DNA of 64,000 nt from Sinohyriopsis cumingii (lineage: Eukaryota; Mollusca; Bivalvia; Unionida; Unionidae). The DNA lies in the NCBI GenBank assembly GCA_028554795.2, contig CM068839.1, forward strand, positions 86,759,540 to 86,823,539. The letters run 5' to 3'. Position numbers and translations under genes: made by a program. The notes beneath the pieces are model-generated. The model had not been told where the DNA came from. It saw only the letters and a list, made by a program, of their open reading frames with translations, and did not search any database. Below, piece after piece: positions 51,328 to 64,000 of this stretch (positions are counted from its first letter, which is position 1; each line of letters opens with the position of its first letter).

Positions 51328-51830
51328 TACGGACTTTGTGTAGCGATTAATCTTTAGAAGCGCAAAGCGCTTTACAACATTAGACAACACCTATAAACTA
51401 AAAAACATATATAATGATATTATTACAAAAACAAACACCATGAAATTAGACTAACATAAAAAAACATGCTGAATATATTTAAGGTAGGAAACATTATTAG
51501 GTCTTTACGTTGGTTCTTGCAGTTGAAATAAGTGAGTTGTAAGAGCCCTCTTGATGTGTGGTAGGAACTGAATATTGTGGTGAGGTTAAGACGTTTAATC
51601 ATGGAGTTCTTTGTGATGACAGCAATTCCACCTCCGCGAGAGTGGTGGGGTAACGACTTGATGGTGTAACTGGTGGGTGTTTGATCCGCGCACTTGGGCT
51701 CATCGCCTGATGTTTTTAGCCATCGATATTCTGATTGTTGAAAAAATTAACTGTTTCTGTGCGCTATTCCAATGGTCCTGTTGATTTGGCATTGCATAAC
51801 GCAGTACGAAGAGTATCTCTTGGATAGTTG
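51299..51830 (-). mobile_element. internally deleted LINE: endonuclease fragment joined to a 3' tail
   Basis: On the minus strand, 51830 to about 51490 encodes a broken AP-endonuclease domain of a LINE in shifting frames. TLRTALCNAKS is the usual start of the domain. GDEPKCADQTPTSYT and HHSRGGGIAVITKNS belong to the core around the catalytic GGG-V/I-A motif. It is then followed directly by a non-coding end with GCGCTTTGCGCTTC and a (TTA)n tail (51299-51330). Reverse transcriptase is absent. Confidence 0.65.
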
Positions 51831-54185
51831 ACACAAAGGTTGACGATTTAATAGGGATTTGAATTAGGTTATCTAAATTAACGATCGAATTTTTAAATTG
51901 TTGAGCCGAAAAGAGCACAAGGGAGATAACTGTAATTCTTCTTCCTATTCTACGCCGTCCAGCTTTGAAACAATGTTTCTTTTTTCGCTTCTGTTTACAT
52001 TTAAGTATCGATGAATGAGTCCCAGTTCGATTAGTCTAGAGCACAGTGTAGTGTGGAGAGCCAAGGAGTGGTCATTTAAAGCAATTAATGAGGGTCCATC
52101 ATCGCATAAATGGGTTGACTGGCGAGTATCACGTGATTCCGGTTTGTTCAACAACAAAGGAAGATGTAGCAGTGGAGAAAGACAGCTGAGAAAAAGTCGA
52201 ATTGTTTTCGTTTCCAAAACAAGGAGATGGAGAAACACATACGAACTGAACAGCCAGTGCATGATGAACATAATAACGTAGACGAAGACAGACAACAAGC
52301 ACATATATCATGAAAAAGGCACAAAAATCGGAACAGCTGCTTCAAGCCGGTTAAGCGATAGCGGCCATCTTGACACTCTTATGCTACATGTTTAAGCTCT
52401 AATAAACAGTAACAAAGAAAAAAGTGAAAAAACAAGCTTTGTAAAATTTAACAAATAATTTATTTCCCTGGAAACAAAAACAATGTAAAATTGAGAAATT
52501 AAGAACTTATGGCTTTTTAGAAACAAATCCAAAACCGATCCAAGAATACTCTATGAATTCAATTTTAGAAGTCCTAATAATGAAATATTCTAAAGAATTC
52601 AAGTTCGTATCCCGACGAGAAATCCAAAATGGAAGGCAATGATGTATATTGTAGTCAGTATAGTGCTGACGTGTTTACAGCAACTAATATTCCGGTGTTT
52701 GAATTCAGAATAAAATTTGAAAAAATGTCCTTGAACAAGAATTATGTATGAGAACTCAAATATTTCCAGGAAAAAATAACTTTTTAGAATCCAAATATTT
52801 TGAATAAAATTTAAAATGTAACTCCAAACTGGTCACAACGAAACACTTTCCAGTGTCCAAGGTAAAAGCCCAAATTGAGATTATTTCTCCATGGACAAAG
52901 GTTATACAGTCAAATAATGCGAAAAATAGATACCCGTATGAGGGTCACGTGATCACATTCCAGAACAGTTTAAAATCTATTTACTTGTCTAAGGTCACGT
53001 ATTCCAGTACGGCCTTGATTTCACTATTATCATTCACACGTTAAGAATCAATCTGAAAAAAGTTGCTTACTTGATTCTCAATGAAATCTAGGAACTAGGT
53101 CAACAAAATGATACAAGATTCTATGTTTAGGTGTTTTCAACTGAACAGTCAGGTCAAACTAATTTCTGGAAAATATAAAATTCCTAGTTAACAAAATTGC
53201 ATTACTTGGACATGTAATGAATTCAAAACAATTAAATTAAATCAAATATACTCAACAATATCGCCAAGAGTATCAATGGATAGGACTTTTATACAAACAT
53301 TAACCGCGGATGATTTTATTAGAAAAGCTGGTCCAAGTCTAGAATTTGTACCAAAATGAGAACACGTATATGACATCCACACATCGTAAGTGCTTATTAT
53401 TTGTTTTCACTCATACATCGCCATTGAATTATTGACTTTAGTGGTATCTCGTAATGTCCCAATGACGATCACGATGTATTTCCGGTTCCACGGCTCTCAT
53501 TGATTGGTCTAGGAGCAGCCACGCATGACCTGCTCCTCACTAATTCTGCGACTTCCGCTACAACAACAGCTCTACGGGAGACAATTGCTCCCGTAAGGTA
53601 CACACCGTCTTGACAAAACTTGTTATATTGTGATAATAAAGTCAGTCTTTGCACTATAAGCAGCCTGATTATGGTGAAATCCACGACCACGGAACTTGAG
53701 GTAATGTGTTTCTCACCGCAAGCGCTTTTCTCGTACAACAGTGGGTGAACCGAACTAAGAATTTTGAAATCCGAGTACTTTTACGAACATTTTCCACAAG
53801 TGAATAAAAACTTCAAGAACCAGTCCGTGTGTTCTCGAAAGCAACAGCTGGATATGTGAACGGAATAAGTCACTTCGGTTGCGTTTTTAAGTAATGCTCG
53901 CATTCTTGATAGAAGAGAACAAACCAATTTGTAAATGGCAGAAACAGTTTAAAGGAGACCAGAAACCAATGGAAATATTGGATAATAATAAAGGTACTAT
54001 AGCAGTAAACCTTATTCTGAAGTATCATCTGCGACCGAAATGCCAATATTAAAATATTGGCCTATCTTCTAGGAGCTGAATTTCCGTGACCTCGTATGCA
54101 AAATTTCCGCGCCTATTCGGTTACTTTCGGGATGTGACGTCATAGTAGCGACTCCAGCAGCCCAAGTGGGAGTTGCCAGAGTAAA
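51831..54185. other. AT-rich non-coding DNA
   Basis: No supported gene was seen. Possibly intron or upstream region of the THAP gene. Confidence 0.45.
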
Positions 54186-54187
54186 AG

Positions 54188-54525
54188 ACAATACCGTTTT
54201 GCGTTGCTTACGGGTGTAATAAAACATTAAGAAAAGCCAGTGGACAACACTTTTTTTTTTCTTTTCCGAAAGATAAAGGCATACTGAAAGAATGGATACA
54301 TTATTACAGACGAGTCGATTTCAAAGCAACACCATACAGCCCTATGTGCTCGTTACATTTCTCAAAGAACTGTTACGACAGGGATTCTGAAAAAATGGCA
54401 GCTCAAGGATACGCAAATGCTAGGCTTAGACAAAAAGTTGGCTCTGTTCCAGACATAACGTTGAATATTTTAAATCCTGGGAAAAGTGTTGAACGTACGA
54501 GTTACGAAAATAGGCAGAAGGCCGA
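54188..54525 (+). CDS. exon encoding a THAP zinc-finger domain (partial host gene)
   Basis: The frame contains the C2CH signature. Cys at 54200 and Cys at 54215 (FCVAYGCNK, C-x4-C) are followed 43 residues later by C-x2-H (PMCSLHFS). Typical positions between them are FPKD, LKEWI and RRVDF. The exon ends with a strong donor, GA/GTAAGT at 54526. An in-frame stop lies just upstream of the domain and no ATG is seen, so a 5' splice junction near 54180-54190 is implied. THAP proteins bind DNA as transcription factors or derive from P-element transposases. Other exons are not recognised. Confidence 0.72.
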
Positions 54526-54529
54526 GTAA

Positions 54530-55246
54530 GTGACCACAAAATGCAACAATCAATTCACAGATCTTTTATCTACACCAGCAGTGCTAAAAATAAATCGGAT
54601 AGCCCGACACCCTGGGTCCCTCTGGTTTTAGTTCCGGCCCATCCTGTATTCAAAATGAGGTGCCCGTCAGGCTTGTCGAAACAAAAATTGTTTGCCTGAG
54701 GAAACTTTGATCGCGCTGGTGAAATTAGTAAATGTATTTTCAAGATGTTGACATGCATGCCTTAACACGGTACAATCTAAATCAAATCAATACTGTCCAA
54801 GGTGAAATTTAGATCTGATTTTAATCAAATGGAGGCTTTGCCAAAAATAATATTCTAAACCTGTCGTGTTTCGAGAAAACACAATTTTCAGTAATCTTAT
54901 AAAAATTACAAATTTAAAAAAAATATCATTGTATACATGTAGTATGTATAAACGGTAATCTGTAATGATTGGAACTGATATAAAATTATTCCTTGGGCAG
55001 TTTAAATAACAGCGATTAAAAGAAAAGAGGTCAAAGTTTCACATTAAATGGCTGACAATAGAAACGGGGGGTGGGGGGGTGGGGACTATTGACCCAACCC
55101 CTTGCCCCAATGTGCGAGCGCCCATGGGACGTACCTTTTCTCCATGTGATACGCCTTATTATTCCCCCAGGACAAGCCCATTTTGCATATTCTGGTCAGC
55201 TCTGGCTAAATTGCAAAATAGCTAAAGTTTTGATTTAAGTACGCAA
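54530..55246. other. non-coding DNA, presumably intron
   Basis: Follows the splice donor. A G-rich run lies at about 55063-55085. No exon was recognised. Confidence 0.4.
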
Positions 55247-55265
55247 ACAATAAAGCCGATGTGAC

Positions 55266-55581
55266 CGTTCCGGTGGCCTAGTGGTTAGAGCGTCCGCCTC
55301 GGATGCGGGAGGTCGTGGGTTCGATCCCCGGCCGAGTCATACAAAAGACTTTTAAAATGGTACTAACAGCTGCCTCGCTTGGCGTTCAGCATCAAGAGGT
55401 TAGTGTTAGGACTGGTCGGCCTGGTGTCAGGATAATGTGACTGGGTGGGACATCATGCTACATGTCTGCGGCATGATGCCCCAGTGCTTAACATCACTAT
55501 AAACTGCCACATTGCAGACATCGTAGCGATATGACTGAAAAATTGTTAAAGCTACGTTAAAAATCAAAATCACATCACATC
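55266..55581 (+). mobile_element. full-length tRNA-derived SINE
   Basis: The head has an A box (TGGCCTAGTGGTTAGAGC) and a B box (GGTTCGATCCC) in a tRNA-like fold whose anticodon-loop position reads CTCGGAT. A conserved body and a CATCA-rich tail follow. A perfect 19-bp target duplication (55247-55265 and 55582-55600) marks it as young. It shows the unsplit form of the SINE that Polinton 2 entered. Confidence 0.93.
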
Positions 55582-55680
55582 ACAATAAAGCCGATGTGAC
55601 TGATGAGCATATTCCATCCTTGCATTGATCTTGTGAAAAGGACTGCCCTTCGGACATACTTCAAAGAAACCCTGTTCGAC

Positions 55681-55709
55681 AGTGTGTGTGTGTGTGTGTG
55701 TGTGTGTAA
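55681..55709. repeat. (GT)n microsatellite
   Basis: An uninterrupted GT run. Confidence 0.9.
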
Positions 55710-56204
55710 GCTCCAGCAATTGATTGCCAAAATAAACGATGCCTATTTTGTTGTTACTTACGATGCCATGGACTTCAGGTTTAAGTCTTAATGCATGTAA
55801 CACTGTTTGCTGAACAAAATATTTATTCAGAATTAGTTCTTTAGGGCCACATATACTGCATGGTATATTTTGTTTTATTCCTTTTAATTTAATTATGGTA
55901 ATTAAACTTTACATATACGGTCGAGGAATGTCAGGTGTTAACTGGCCGAGTTTCTTTGGCGGAAATGGAGATGCGATTTTTGTTTGCAGAGAAAATTTCA
56001 CAGTGATCATTCATTTAAGCTAATTGGTGACAATTGTATTCTTTTTATTTTGTTATACTATAGTACTGTTGTAGTTGTTTAAAAACATCTGAAATTTACT
56101 TGAATAAAGTTTAATTTTCACGTTCTATTTACTGAAGAAGAAAAAAAAAAGAAAAAAAATGTTGTGTGATATTAATTATTTCGTCCAGTGCCGGATTTAG
56201 ACGT

Positions 56205-56295
56205 GTGTGCGTGTGATTTGAATTTTTAACGTAGTTTTAACAATTTTTCAGTCATATCACTACGATGTCTGCAGTGTGGCAGCTTAGACTGTGGA
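56205..56295 (-). mobile_element. 3' fragment of the same SINE family
   Basis: On the minus strand it matches the end of 55266-55581 (CTGCAGACATCGTAGTGATA, then GACTGAAAAATTGTTAAA). No head is present. Confidence 0.8.
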
Positions 56296-59200
56296 TTGCA
56301 TACGTTATATCTATTTATAAACGGTTTGGGGTTGGTTTTTTCTTCTTCTGACAAATGAAAATTGACAGACATAATGTAATTATCGGGACTTCGCTGCGAA
56401 AAATTTAGAGATATTACGAGATCGAGATGTAGATCAGGAAATACCCCCAAAATCAGGAGGTTTTTCTCCCGGCTTGAGAGTTGACAGGTATGAACTGTCC
56501 GGGCTTGTGGAATTTCAGTCAGGGCTTGAGTTTATTTAAGTCACCTGCCCGGGGCCTGTGCCTAAAAAAATTTTTTTAACACTGACCAGTACAGTACATA
56601 AACTATTATATCAGACTGCAGATTCAAGTTTTGAATGTGCAACCCAAATGTGGTCTCCTTCCGTCTGCCTCGCTCGCCAATGTTTATGTTTGTATTCGAG
56701 GACTGGCTAGTATTGCGTCACGGTACCACGTGATCTGTCGTCTCATTAAAACTCGGAAAAACTCGGCAATTTACGGAATCGTGGTATCTTCCATGCAATA
56801 AAATCACTACCCGCTTACGATATTTAATTTATAAACATGTCAGTCGAATTAAAATCTGTAGAGAATTACATACGTAGAAGGAAAATTTTGATTTCTAGTC
56901 TCCTTTAAGTAAAGGGATAAATGATACACTTATTACCTATATGTTACATGTGTAAATTAGAAGAAACTAATTAGCTTATAAAGCAGCTTTAAGCCGTAGT
57001 TTCCAAAATAAGATGCATGATTTTCTAGTTATCGAAATGTAATTTCACAAGATATGTATTAAACCTGTGTTTTGGCCCAAAGGATGAGGTACGTGTTCCT
57101 TAGTATACAGGTTTACTTTCCAATGTGAATAGAACGTCGACACCATTATTTATAAGTAAATGTAATTTTAGTGAATGTCCCTTATTTCACTACTGTTTAC
57201 ATATTCATTAAGTTTGATTTTCTCTTAATGTGGCCTGGTCATTAAAGTACTGATCCCAGTTATTCATTTTCCCGTTGTGCCATATCAAAAATTCTTTAAG
57301 AAATCTTGTGTCTAGACAATTTGTCCATATTTATAAATTATCTATAGACAATTTTAAGAAGGAAAAACTTAAACAAACGAAATTTTATATTGCATACGTG
57401 CAGTTTATAGTTTTCACGTGTGCCATCATAGGTCTGTGAAACTTCATATCTTAGTATAACAATTACTATCTAGCAAGTCAATATCTTATCTGACAATTAT
57501 ACCAGTGAGGTCTAAAGCAAAACCAGTTAAAAATATAAATATACTTTAAAGTACATTTGCCATATACAAAGGATTTCAATATTATTTATTATTATTATTA
57601 TTACTAGTAGTAGTAGTAGTAGTAGTAGTATTTATGTGGGTTAACCCACAATGCGGATTTAGGAGTTGTGATACTAACATGGAAATATCATGAACCCCTC
57701 TACTTTTATACCTTTTACAAAGGCATTTGCCTATAGGTTTTCCTAAACTCTCAACCACCAAGCTATTCTGTCGACAACTGGTGCGAGCATATCATGGGGT
57801 TCCAAGGATGACTTTCTGGATCAGAAGCATTTACACATCTTTTTGATCGGAGAACCCGAATACCTTTAGTAAACAAACGCCACCTCGAGTAGATACCGGG
57901 AGAGATCAGTATATGCAACACGGTAATGAATAAGGACTTGGGGCTGAAAACATCAAGCTTGCGAATCAGACTTGAATAGGTATGACTGGTTCTTTTGCAG
58001 TCACCTAAACGTTTTCTACTTCATAGAAACTTTATTCACTTACATAATTCAACGTTCTTTGCATTATTGCCATATTAAGCAAAACCATTTAAATGAAATT
58101 GCATTCCAAAATACGAGCCTCAGTAAATCACTTGTATGTTGTAGTTAGCTCCGTATTCGTTCTACTTAATTCTTGGTTCTCTGATAAGGTATGTATATAA
58201 CTTACACCAAAAACAATATATTTTTGTAGCAATATGTATCACAGCTTGGAACATAAATAGGTGTTGCATATGTGTTTCGTGTGCAAAAGTTAAATAAATT
58301 GTATGAAGATCTGGCATTAGATTTACAATATTTTCGATTGCCAGAATTAACGAAATAGGCACGTTAATAATATAAGGTAAAATAAACATAAAAGTCATAC
58401 TGTTTTAAAATTAAAAAAAAAAACACGCTGCTTTACACTCTAGACTAGATAAAGGAGACAACTTCAAATTTGTTACTACCGATTAGGCACGTAAATACAA
58501 CGTTATTGAAATTAAGACGATATTGAAAATAAACCTTTCGAATTTTTTTACCAAACTGGAAATTGCTACGCAGCTTAATTTCTCAGCTGTATTATATTAC
58601 ACTGACTGTGCAACTGTTGAGATACTTACTATGAGCCAGTATTCGACATAAAATATCTCGTACGACAACACCAGTAATCTAAGAGTTGAAAGGTTTTGTC
58701 AAGATGCCAGTAAAACAAGTCTCATTTTTCTAAATTTAGCATATTGTTAGGCATCCTATCAATCTATTTTTTATATTGATCTAGATATGAAATTGTACAC
58801 CATCTGTCGACTGTCAGTAAGGAAGTACGAGTAACCTTCGTATCAGCATTAACATTTTATTCTCGATATTAGAGTTTTCGTAAATAACTAGAGTTAAAAT
58901 TGTTTACGTTGATTATTTAAATATATTCATATCTTACACTATGAATCCCTGATATATATATTAGACGAATGCTGCAGATTATCTAACTTATATACCAAGT
59001 AACTCAGCCTTAAAATGTACAAAAGTCAAACTTTTGTGCCAATCTTCAGTTAAAGAAGCACTATTTACGAAAAGAAGGTAAATATTATGAATGACACAGT
59101 TTTTTTCTGTTTTAGTAGGACTCTTGTGTGTATGTAGAATCAACACGAGTTTTCTTTTCATTTTTACAAATGACAGAGTTAAAAGGCACAAAACAAACTC

Positions 59201-61485
59201 CAAACGTTTTAATAGTCAGCTGATGGTTCCAGAATGCATTTATCCAATCACTTCGTTAAAGGTACGCAATATAATGTCCCATAGCATGACTGTGCCATTT
59301 AGAAACGCAAAAGAGGAACCTTGTAAGGTGCCAATTTACTGCCGTTGCCAGAGTTATAAAATTCGTTGGTAATTGGCATTACAATCATAGGTGAATTGAA
59401 TCTCATACTGCTGAATTAAATGGAGTTAAACATATTCTGATTTCGTTAAGAAACAAGGAGACTTTCCTTTCATTCTAACGTGTTTCAGTAAAAGCTATTT
59501 GTCTAGCAAGCATTTTCATTAGCAAACGTTTTCACAGAAATCGCTATTGTAAAATGCTTGAATGATTAATTGCTATGAAAAACCAGGATGGTGACTATGC
59601 GGTGTTACATAGTCTTAACATACAATGGTGTTGTTCTTGTTGAGGAGCCTTTTGCATGTTTTGATAGAATAATTATGCAGAAATGTCTTGTATTCATTTT
59701 TAAATAGCAGAATAACTGTTCAGTTATAAAACTGCATGATGGCATGGAACATTGTGGATTGTCGCTTATGATTGTATACCATTAATGCTCTATTAGACCA
59801 TTCTTGCAGATTACACTCTTGGAAGGCAACGTAATTGTCTTTTCCTAATTTTGTCGTTTCATCATGAAAATCGAATCTCACGAAAGGTGGCTCTAACATA
59901 AAGCACATTTGCTGGTGTGTGGGCATTCTTTACTTCCGCATATCCACAAAGGAACGACATCGTTGACATTTCCAGATTGAACATGTGGTATTCATTCTAA
60001 ATGGATGTATACATGTTGTATGAATTCAAATAAAGACAGGATACCTGTAACAACGACATATACGATACGGTAAAGGAGCGACAGAAAAACACGATTCTTC
60101 CCATTTTGTAAAGATACTACGGTTATTCAGCACTTGAATGCGCTGATTTGTGGAAACAATTCATCTAAAGACGAACACAAAGAAACCGTTTTGAGAAGTA
60201 ATGACGAGCAGATTCATATAAATGCTTCATTTATTATTCTTTTCTATCACCACGTATCATTCCATTGACGTTAATAGAATTTCCATGACATGTAGGTTAC
60301 AACAGCTTATTAAATGCCACATTATAGCAAAGATTTCAATATATTGTTTCGCATTACAAACAAACATTTATACTTCAAACAGTAATCTAATTTCTTTACA
60401 CCTAGTATTTTTATGAAGACACAGCTGCATGTCTTTCAAACAAATAAATATGAATGGTTTCTAGTGTATTCTATTAGTTTTTATATGAAACTATGCTTAC
60501 ATCAAGATTAAACCATGCTCCAATATTAGGCAATCCAAAATGAATATGATTAGTATAACCCATGGAGTATTATTGGTATCTTGGATCAGTGGAATATGGT
60601 TGTTAATGAGTTTAAGTTTTGCATGTTAAGACGAAAACACTTCCATGTTATCATTTTATATCGTTGATTAGTTTATTCCGTAATAGCATCGTCAGGTGTG
60701 ATTTCTTAAATATTTTTAATGAGTACACATTCAAGCTTGTCACATAAAGATTGGTTTACATTCACGTGTCTTTGTGAGATATTTAAAAACTGATGTTTAG
60801 AGAATGTATTCAAGTATATTGCATGGTAATCTAAATATAAAGGTCTGTTACAATTTAATTTCTGCTATACTAGTGTTTGCTGCTTGATATTCAGCTTCAA
60901 ATGAAGGTAATTGAAAACCAGTAAAATAAAATGGGATTCTAATCGTGACCTATGGGGATCACTAAAAAAAGCAGCTAAAACAAAACGATGTGGTATCTGC
61001 CGTTTTTAAATACAGACTGCGAAAAGCGTTAAATTTGAACATCAAAATATTTCCTAGTTTGTGCTGCAGAATAGTGGGATCGATGAAACCCAATGCTTTA
61101 CCAGGAGCTAACAGTAATAAGTCAAAAACATTTATTTTATTTATTCACTGTTGTCAAAAATAATAATGTTTGTAAAATCCCTTTTGACAGGAGTAGAATT
61201 TTCTAAAAGCTGATATGTTTGGAATAACAAATTATGGTTTTATAAGAAGAATAATACTGCATATAAGCATGTAATTCGAACAGTTTTCGCAGTAAAGGAA
61301 ATACAGAAACAAGCCATTGCATTTATTTATCGTCTTTTGATACCTTTCAGAGTTGTGGTTTGCGTGCCAGGTAATGTACCTCTTTATTTCATTTTAGACG
61401 AATACTAGTTAAACTTTCTTCCATTAGTTGGAGAGTGTTCCGCTTTTATATTTATGTTTATCTCTTTGTTTCAATGAGATATCGA
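56296..61485. other. AT-rich non-coding DNA
   Basis: No gene was seen. A (TTA)n then (GTA)n microsatellite lies at about 57585-57632. Confidence 0.55.
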
Positions 61486-61489
61486 TAAC

Positions 61490-61680
61490 CTAATTCCAGC
61501 ACACATATTATGCCATATTTCACTGTAGTCTATGCACTCATGTTATGCTATATTTCATTATAGTATAAGCACTCATGTTATGCCATATTTCACTGTGCTG
61601 TAATCACTCATGTTATGTCATATTTCACTGTTGTGTAAGCACTCATGTTATGTCATATTTCACTGTAGTGTATGCAGCGT
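61490..61680. repeat. about 35-bp minisatellite, five copies
   Basis: Units contain GCACTCATGTTATGCCATAT and then TTTCACTGTAGTG with few differences. Confidence 0.85.
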
Positions 61681-62297
61681 TTAAACCTGCATAAAAGTGA
61701 ACAAACCAACTGTATTTCCTTTTGATATTAGATACATTAATGATAACTTCGATAGTATTCTCTGTATGACACCTATGAAAATGATGCATCAAGGATAAAA
61801 TCATATATGCTCTTGACGTCGAAGCTGCGTAAGAATATGAAAGGAGTTAATAGAGTTTAGATGTTGTTAACACATCTTGTATGGGGATACCAAGAGTTCG
61901 TTCTATTTCGTGAATATGATGAAACATGTGGCAGGAGAGAAAGTACGATTTAATATGTGTTTCGCCAATTGACTAATACAAAGATTCGTTATCTTCTTTT
62001 GAAATGGCTTTCTCTGCCTTATCATTGCAACTGCTAAAAGGAGAATGTACTCCTTAACACAACATAGATTTGACACATGTATACACAGTCCAATCGCTTG
62101 TTCTTGATCTATCTTCAGTTAAGAAAAACCCGCATACATGCCTTCGGTTTTATTGTTGAATGTAATTCAGTAATATTAGTTAGTCACCCAAGTTCAGTGT
62201 GTTTTTGACACGTATCTCTGAATATAGGAACAACCAAATTTGCATTTGATCCTTTAAAGTGTCTACTAATATTATTAATCCGTATTTTACCTTCACA

Positions 62298-62412
<115 letters not shown>

Positions 62413-63145
62413 CAGAGATGGCTATGATTTTATTTTGAACCGAAATTTTTATTCTTGTAAGTTAATATATTTTCTCAATTGATCTAATTTAATTGTTTAC
62501 GTTTGTCTATAAATCTGATCAGGACCATTGTTACTCAAGTTTGCCTCCATAACTGGAAAAGTCCGCGCTAAATAAGGCTAAATGGTCGGTCCCTAATGAG
62601 CTATTTTAAAGAAAATCAGAAATATCACGACAAGAAAATTTCCAAACACTTCTGATATGTGTGTTATGTGCAAAGGAAGTGAAACAGTTAAGATTGTTCC
62701 TTATTGTCAAATGGTTATTGAAAATAATCATTGTCCTCTAAACGAGAAACATTTTGATAGGAGTACGACCCGTCAGTTTTTAAAAAAAGATGTAATCATT
62801 CATTTACTCGTAGCAAAATATGATGTATTAAACGCGGTACACAACAAAACTACATAACTCGTGACACCGTAAAATTCTTCATGAAAAATAAATGAAAAAG
62901 TATGTTCTAGTTTCGGACCTCGGCATGTGGCTTAAAATTTCAAATAATACAAAAATATGGGACACTCACACACACGCACAGATTACAATTGTATAAGTAT
63001 ATCATGCTACAAATTTTGGCTTACTTCCAATTCTTCAAATTTCATTACTATAGTCGTAATATTGTACTTTTAAATATTGCCTTAGTCGAGAAATAGACGA
63101 AATTAATAATAAATATTTTTACTTGAGCTATCATCTTCCAGAATA
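62413..63145. other. AT-rich non-coding DNA
   Basis: No gene was seen. Confidence 0.5.
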
Positions 63146-63149
63146 TGGA

Positions 63150-63305
63150 TGATAACTTTAATGTATTGCGCTATATTATTTTAGAGCAAGGCTATAAGAG
63201 TACAATATTACGCCATATTCTTTTAGAGCAATGCTTTAAGAGTATAATATATTACGCTATATTCTTTTAGAGCAAGGCTATAAGAGTATAATATTACGCC
63301 ATCAA
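63150..63305. repeat. about 46-bp minisatellite, three copies
   Basis: Units contain TTTTAGAGCAAGGCTATAAG and the link TATTACGCCATATTC. Confidence 0.85.
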
Positions 63306-64000
63306 CTAATAGTGATGCACGGCAAATCATAACTCAGTACTGTTTTGTGACCTTGCTTGTATTGCATCGACAATAAACAAACACTGATACATTCAAACCA
63401 ACAGTAAAGACACAGCAGATGAGACGATGAAATACAATATTTAGGTCTCTACAATGATTGCTCCAAACTTTTTATTCATTTTATTTCATTTTTTTGTTTT
63501 GCTCTTTTCTTTGCTGTCACAGTTCCACTTTCGACGATAATGTAAAGATCAGTTTTAACCATTTCCTTACAAACCAAAAAGTCTGATTTTCACACTTCTG
63601 TATGATGATTGTTCGGAACCAGCGTGGTTCGATTCGACTGATTAAGCTATTAATAAGTCAAGCATTAGATAGTGTATGGTAATTCCCTAGTGTTAGACTA
63701 TTGGGGAGACTGTGTGTCGTCCATTTTACAGAATCGTAACTAAATCATCTATTAGACACTAGGAATGTTTTGTACATGGACATTCGCCTGAATGTATTGT
63801 TTAAAAGAACGCAAAGAAATGTGAACAAATAATTAGATTGTATAACTTGTGAATCTGACAGATTATACCGTATTTTTTCAAAACTTCTTGGTACACAAAC
63901 TATTTAATTGTTCAGTGTAGTCACATAGGTCTAATAATATTTCGTAAAATGGGCTCACGAATTCCTGCATACTTTTTTATGAATTTATTTAGGTCGTAAA
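63306..64000. other. AT-rich non-coding DNA
   Basis: No gene was seen up to the window end. Confidence 0.5.

Noticed and set aside
53469-53738. 89-codon minus-strand frame with mixed composition
   Set aside because: No domain, no promoter or splice context; probably random.
55266-55340. Possible tRNA gene
   Set aside because: The tRNA-like fold is the head of a SINE with body, tail and a 19-bp target duplication.

Overview
The window looks like intron-poor, AT-rich nuclear DNA of an invertebrate animal, most probably a mollusc. It holds tRNA-derived SINEs with molluscan-looking 3' tails, a LINE remnant, many microsatellites, a 74-bp satellite and one THAP-domain exon. The species assignment is inference. 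Almost all coding content sits in two complete but unrelated Polinton/Maverick elements (virus-like, self-synthesising DNA transposons) about 3.2 kb apart. LAYOUT: 1-900 is a GC-richer unclassified repeat-like block. 901-2770 has no gene. 2771-7487 is a 74-bp satellite array carrying a SINE. 7488-20297 is Polinton 1, inserted in the satellite with a perfect 6-bp target duplication (CATGTT). 20304-20430 is the rest of the satellite. 23546-38710 is Polinton 2, inserted inside an older SINE with a CATGT duplication. 38711-64000 is mostly non-coding, with SINEs, a LINE endonuclease remnant, minisatellites and the THAP exon near 54.2-54.5 kb. POLINTON 1 (12.8 kb) is decayed. On the minus strand it keeps a packaging ATPase, a small membrane protein, a pX-like virion protein, a frameshifted penton-type minor capsid gene, the N-terminal third of the major capsid gene, the C-terminal half (with chromodomain) of an integrase, and only the N-terminal stub of the polymerase. 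Its ends carry tandem cassettes of small charged proteins. Its terminal repeats and these cassettes contain perfect or near-perfect matches to the metazoan replication-dependent histone mRNA 3' stem-loop, each followed by ACCCA and a purine-rich downstream element. A bidirectional promoter with CRE, E-box, CCAAT and TATA motifs lies near the right end. POLINTON 2 (15.2 kb) looks nearly intact. A plus-strand virion block encodes an unknown Q/K-rich protein, a pX-like protein, the major capsid protein, a hydrophobic virion protein, an adenain-like protease, a fibre-like protein with phage-type repeats, a membrane protein and the penton-type capsid protein. A minus-strand block encodes an HNH/NUMOD endonuclease and small proteins. 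Then come a three-part polymerase-SF1 helicase-HNH fusion, a DDE integrase, a zinc-ribbon/phospholipase A2 gene split by a frameshift at an A9 run, and the packaging ATPase. A family of covarying palindromes recurs in its terminal repeats, its intergenic gaps and inside two genes. HOW THE GENES WORK TOGETHER (inferred from known Polinton biology): the polymerase replicates linear DNA from protein-primed ends, the integrase inserts it with a short duplication, and the capsid proteins, protease and ATPase would build and fill an icosahedral particle.
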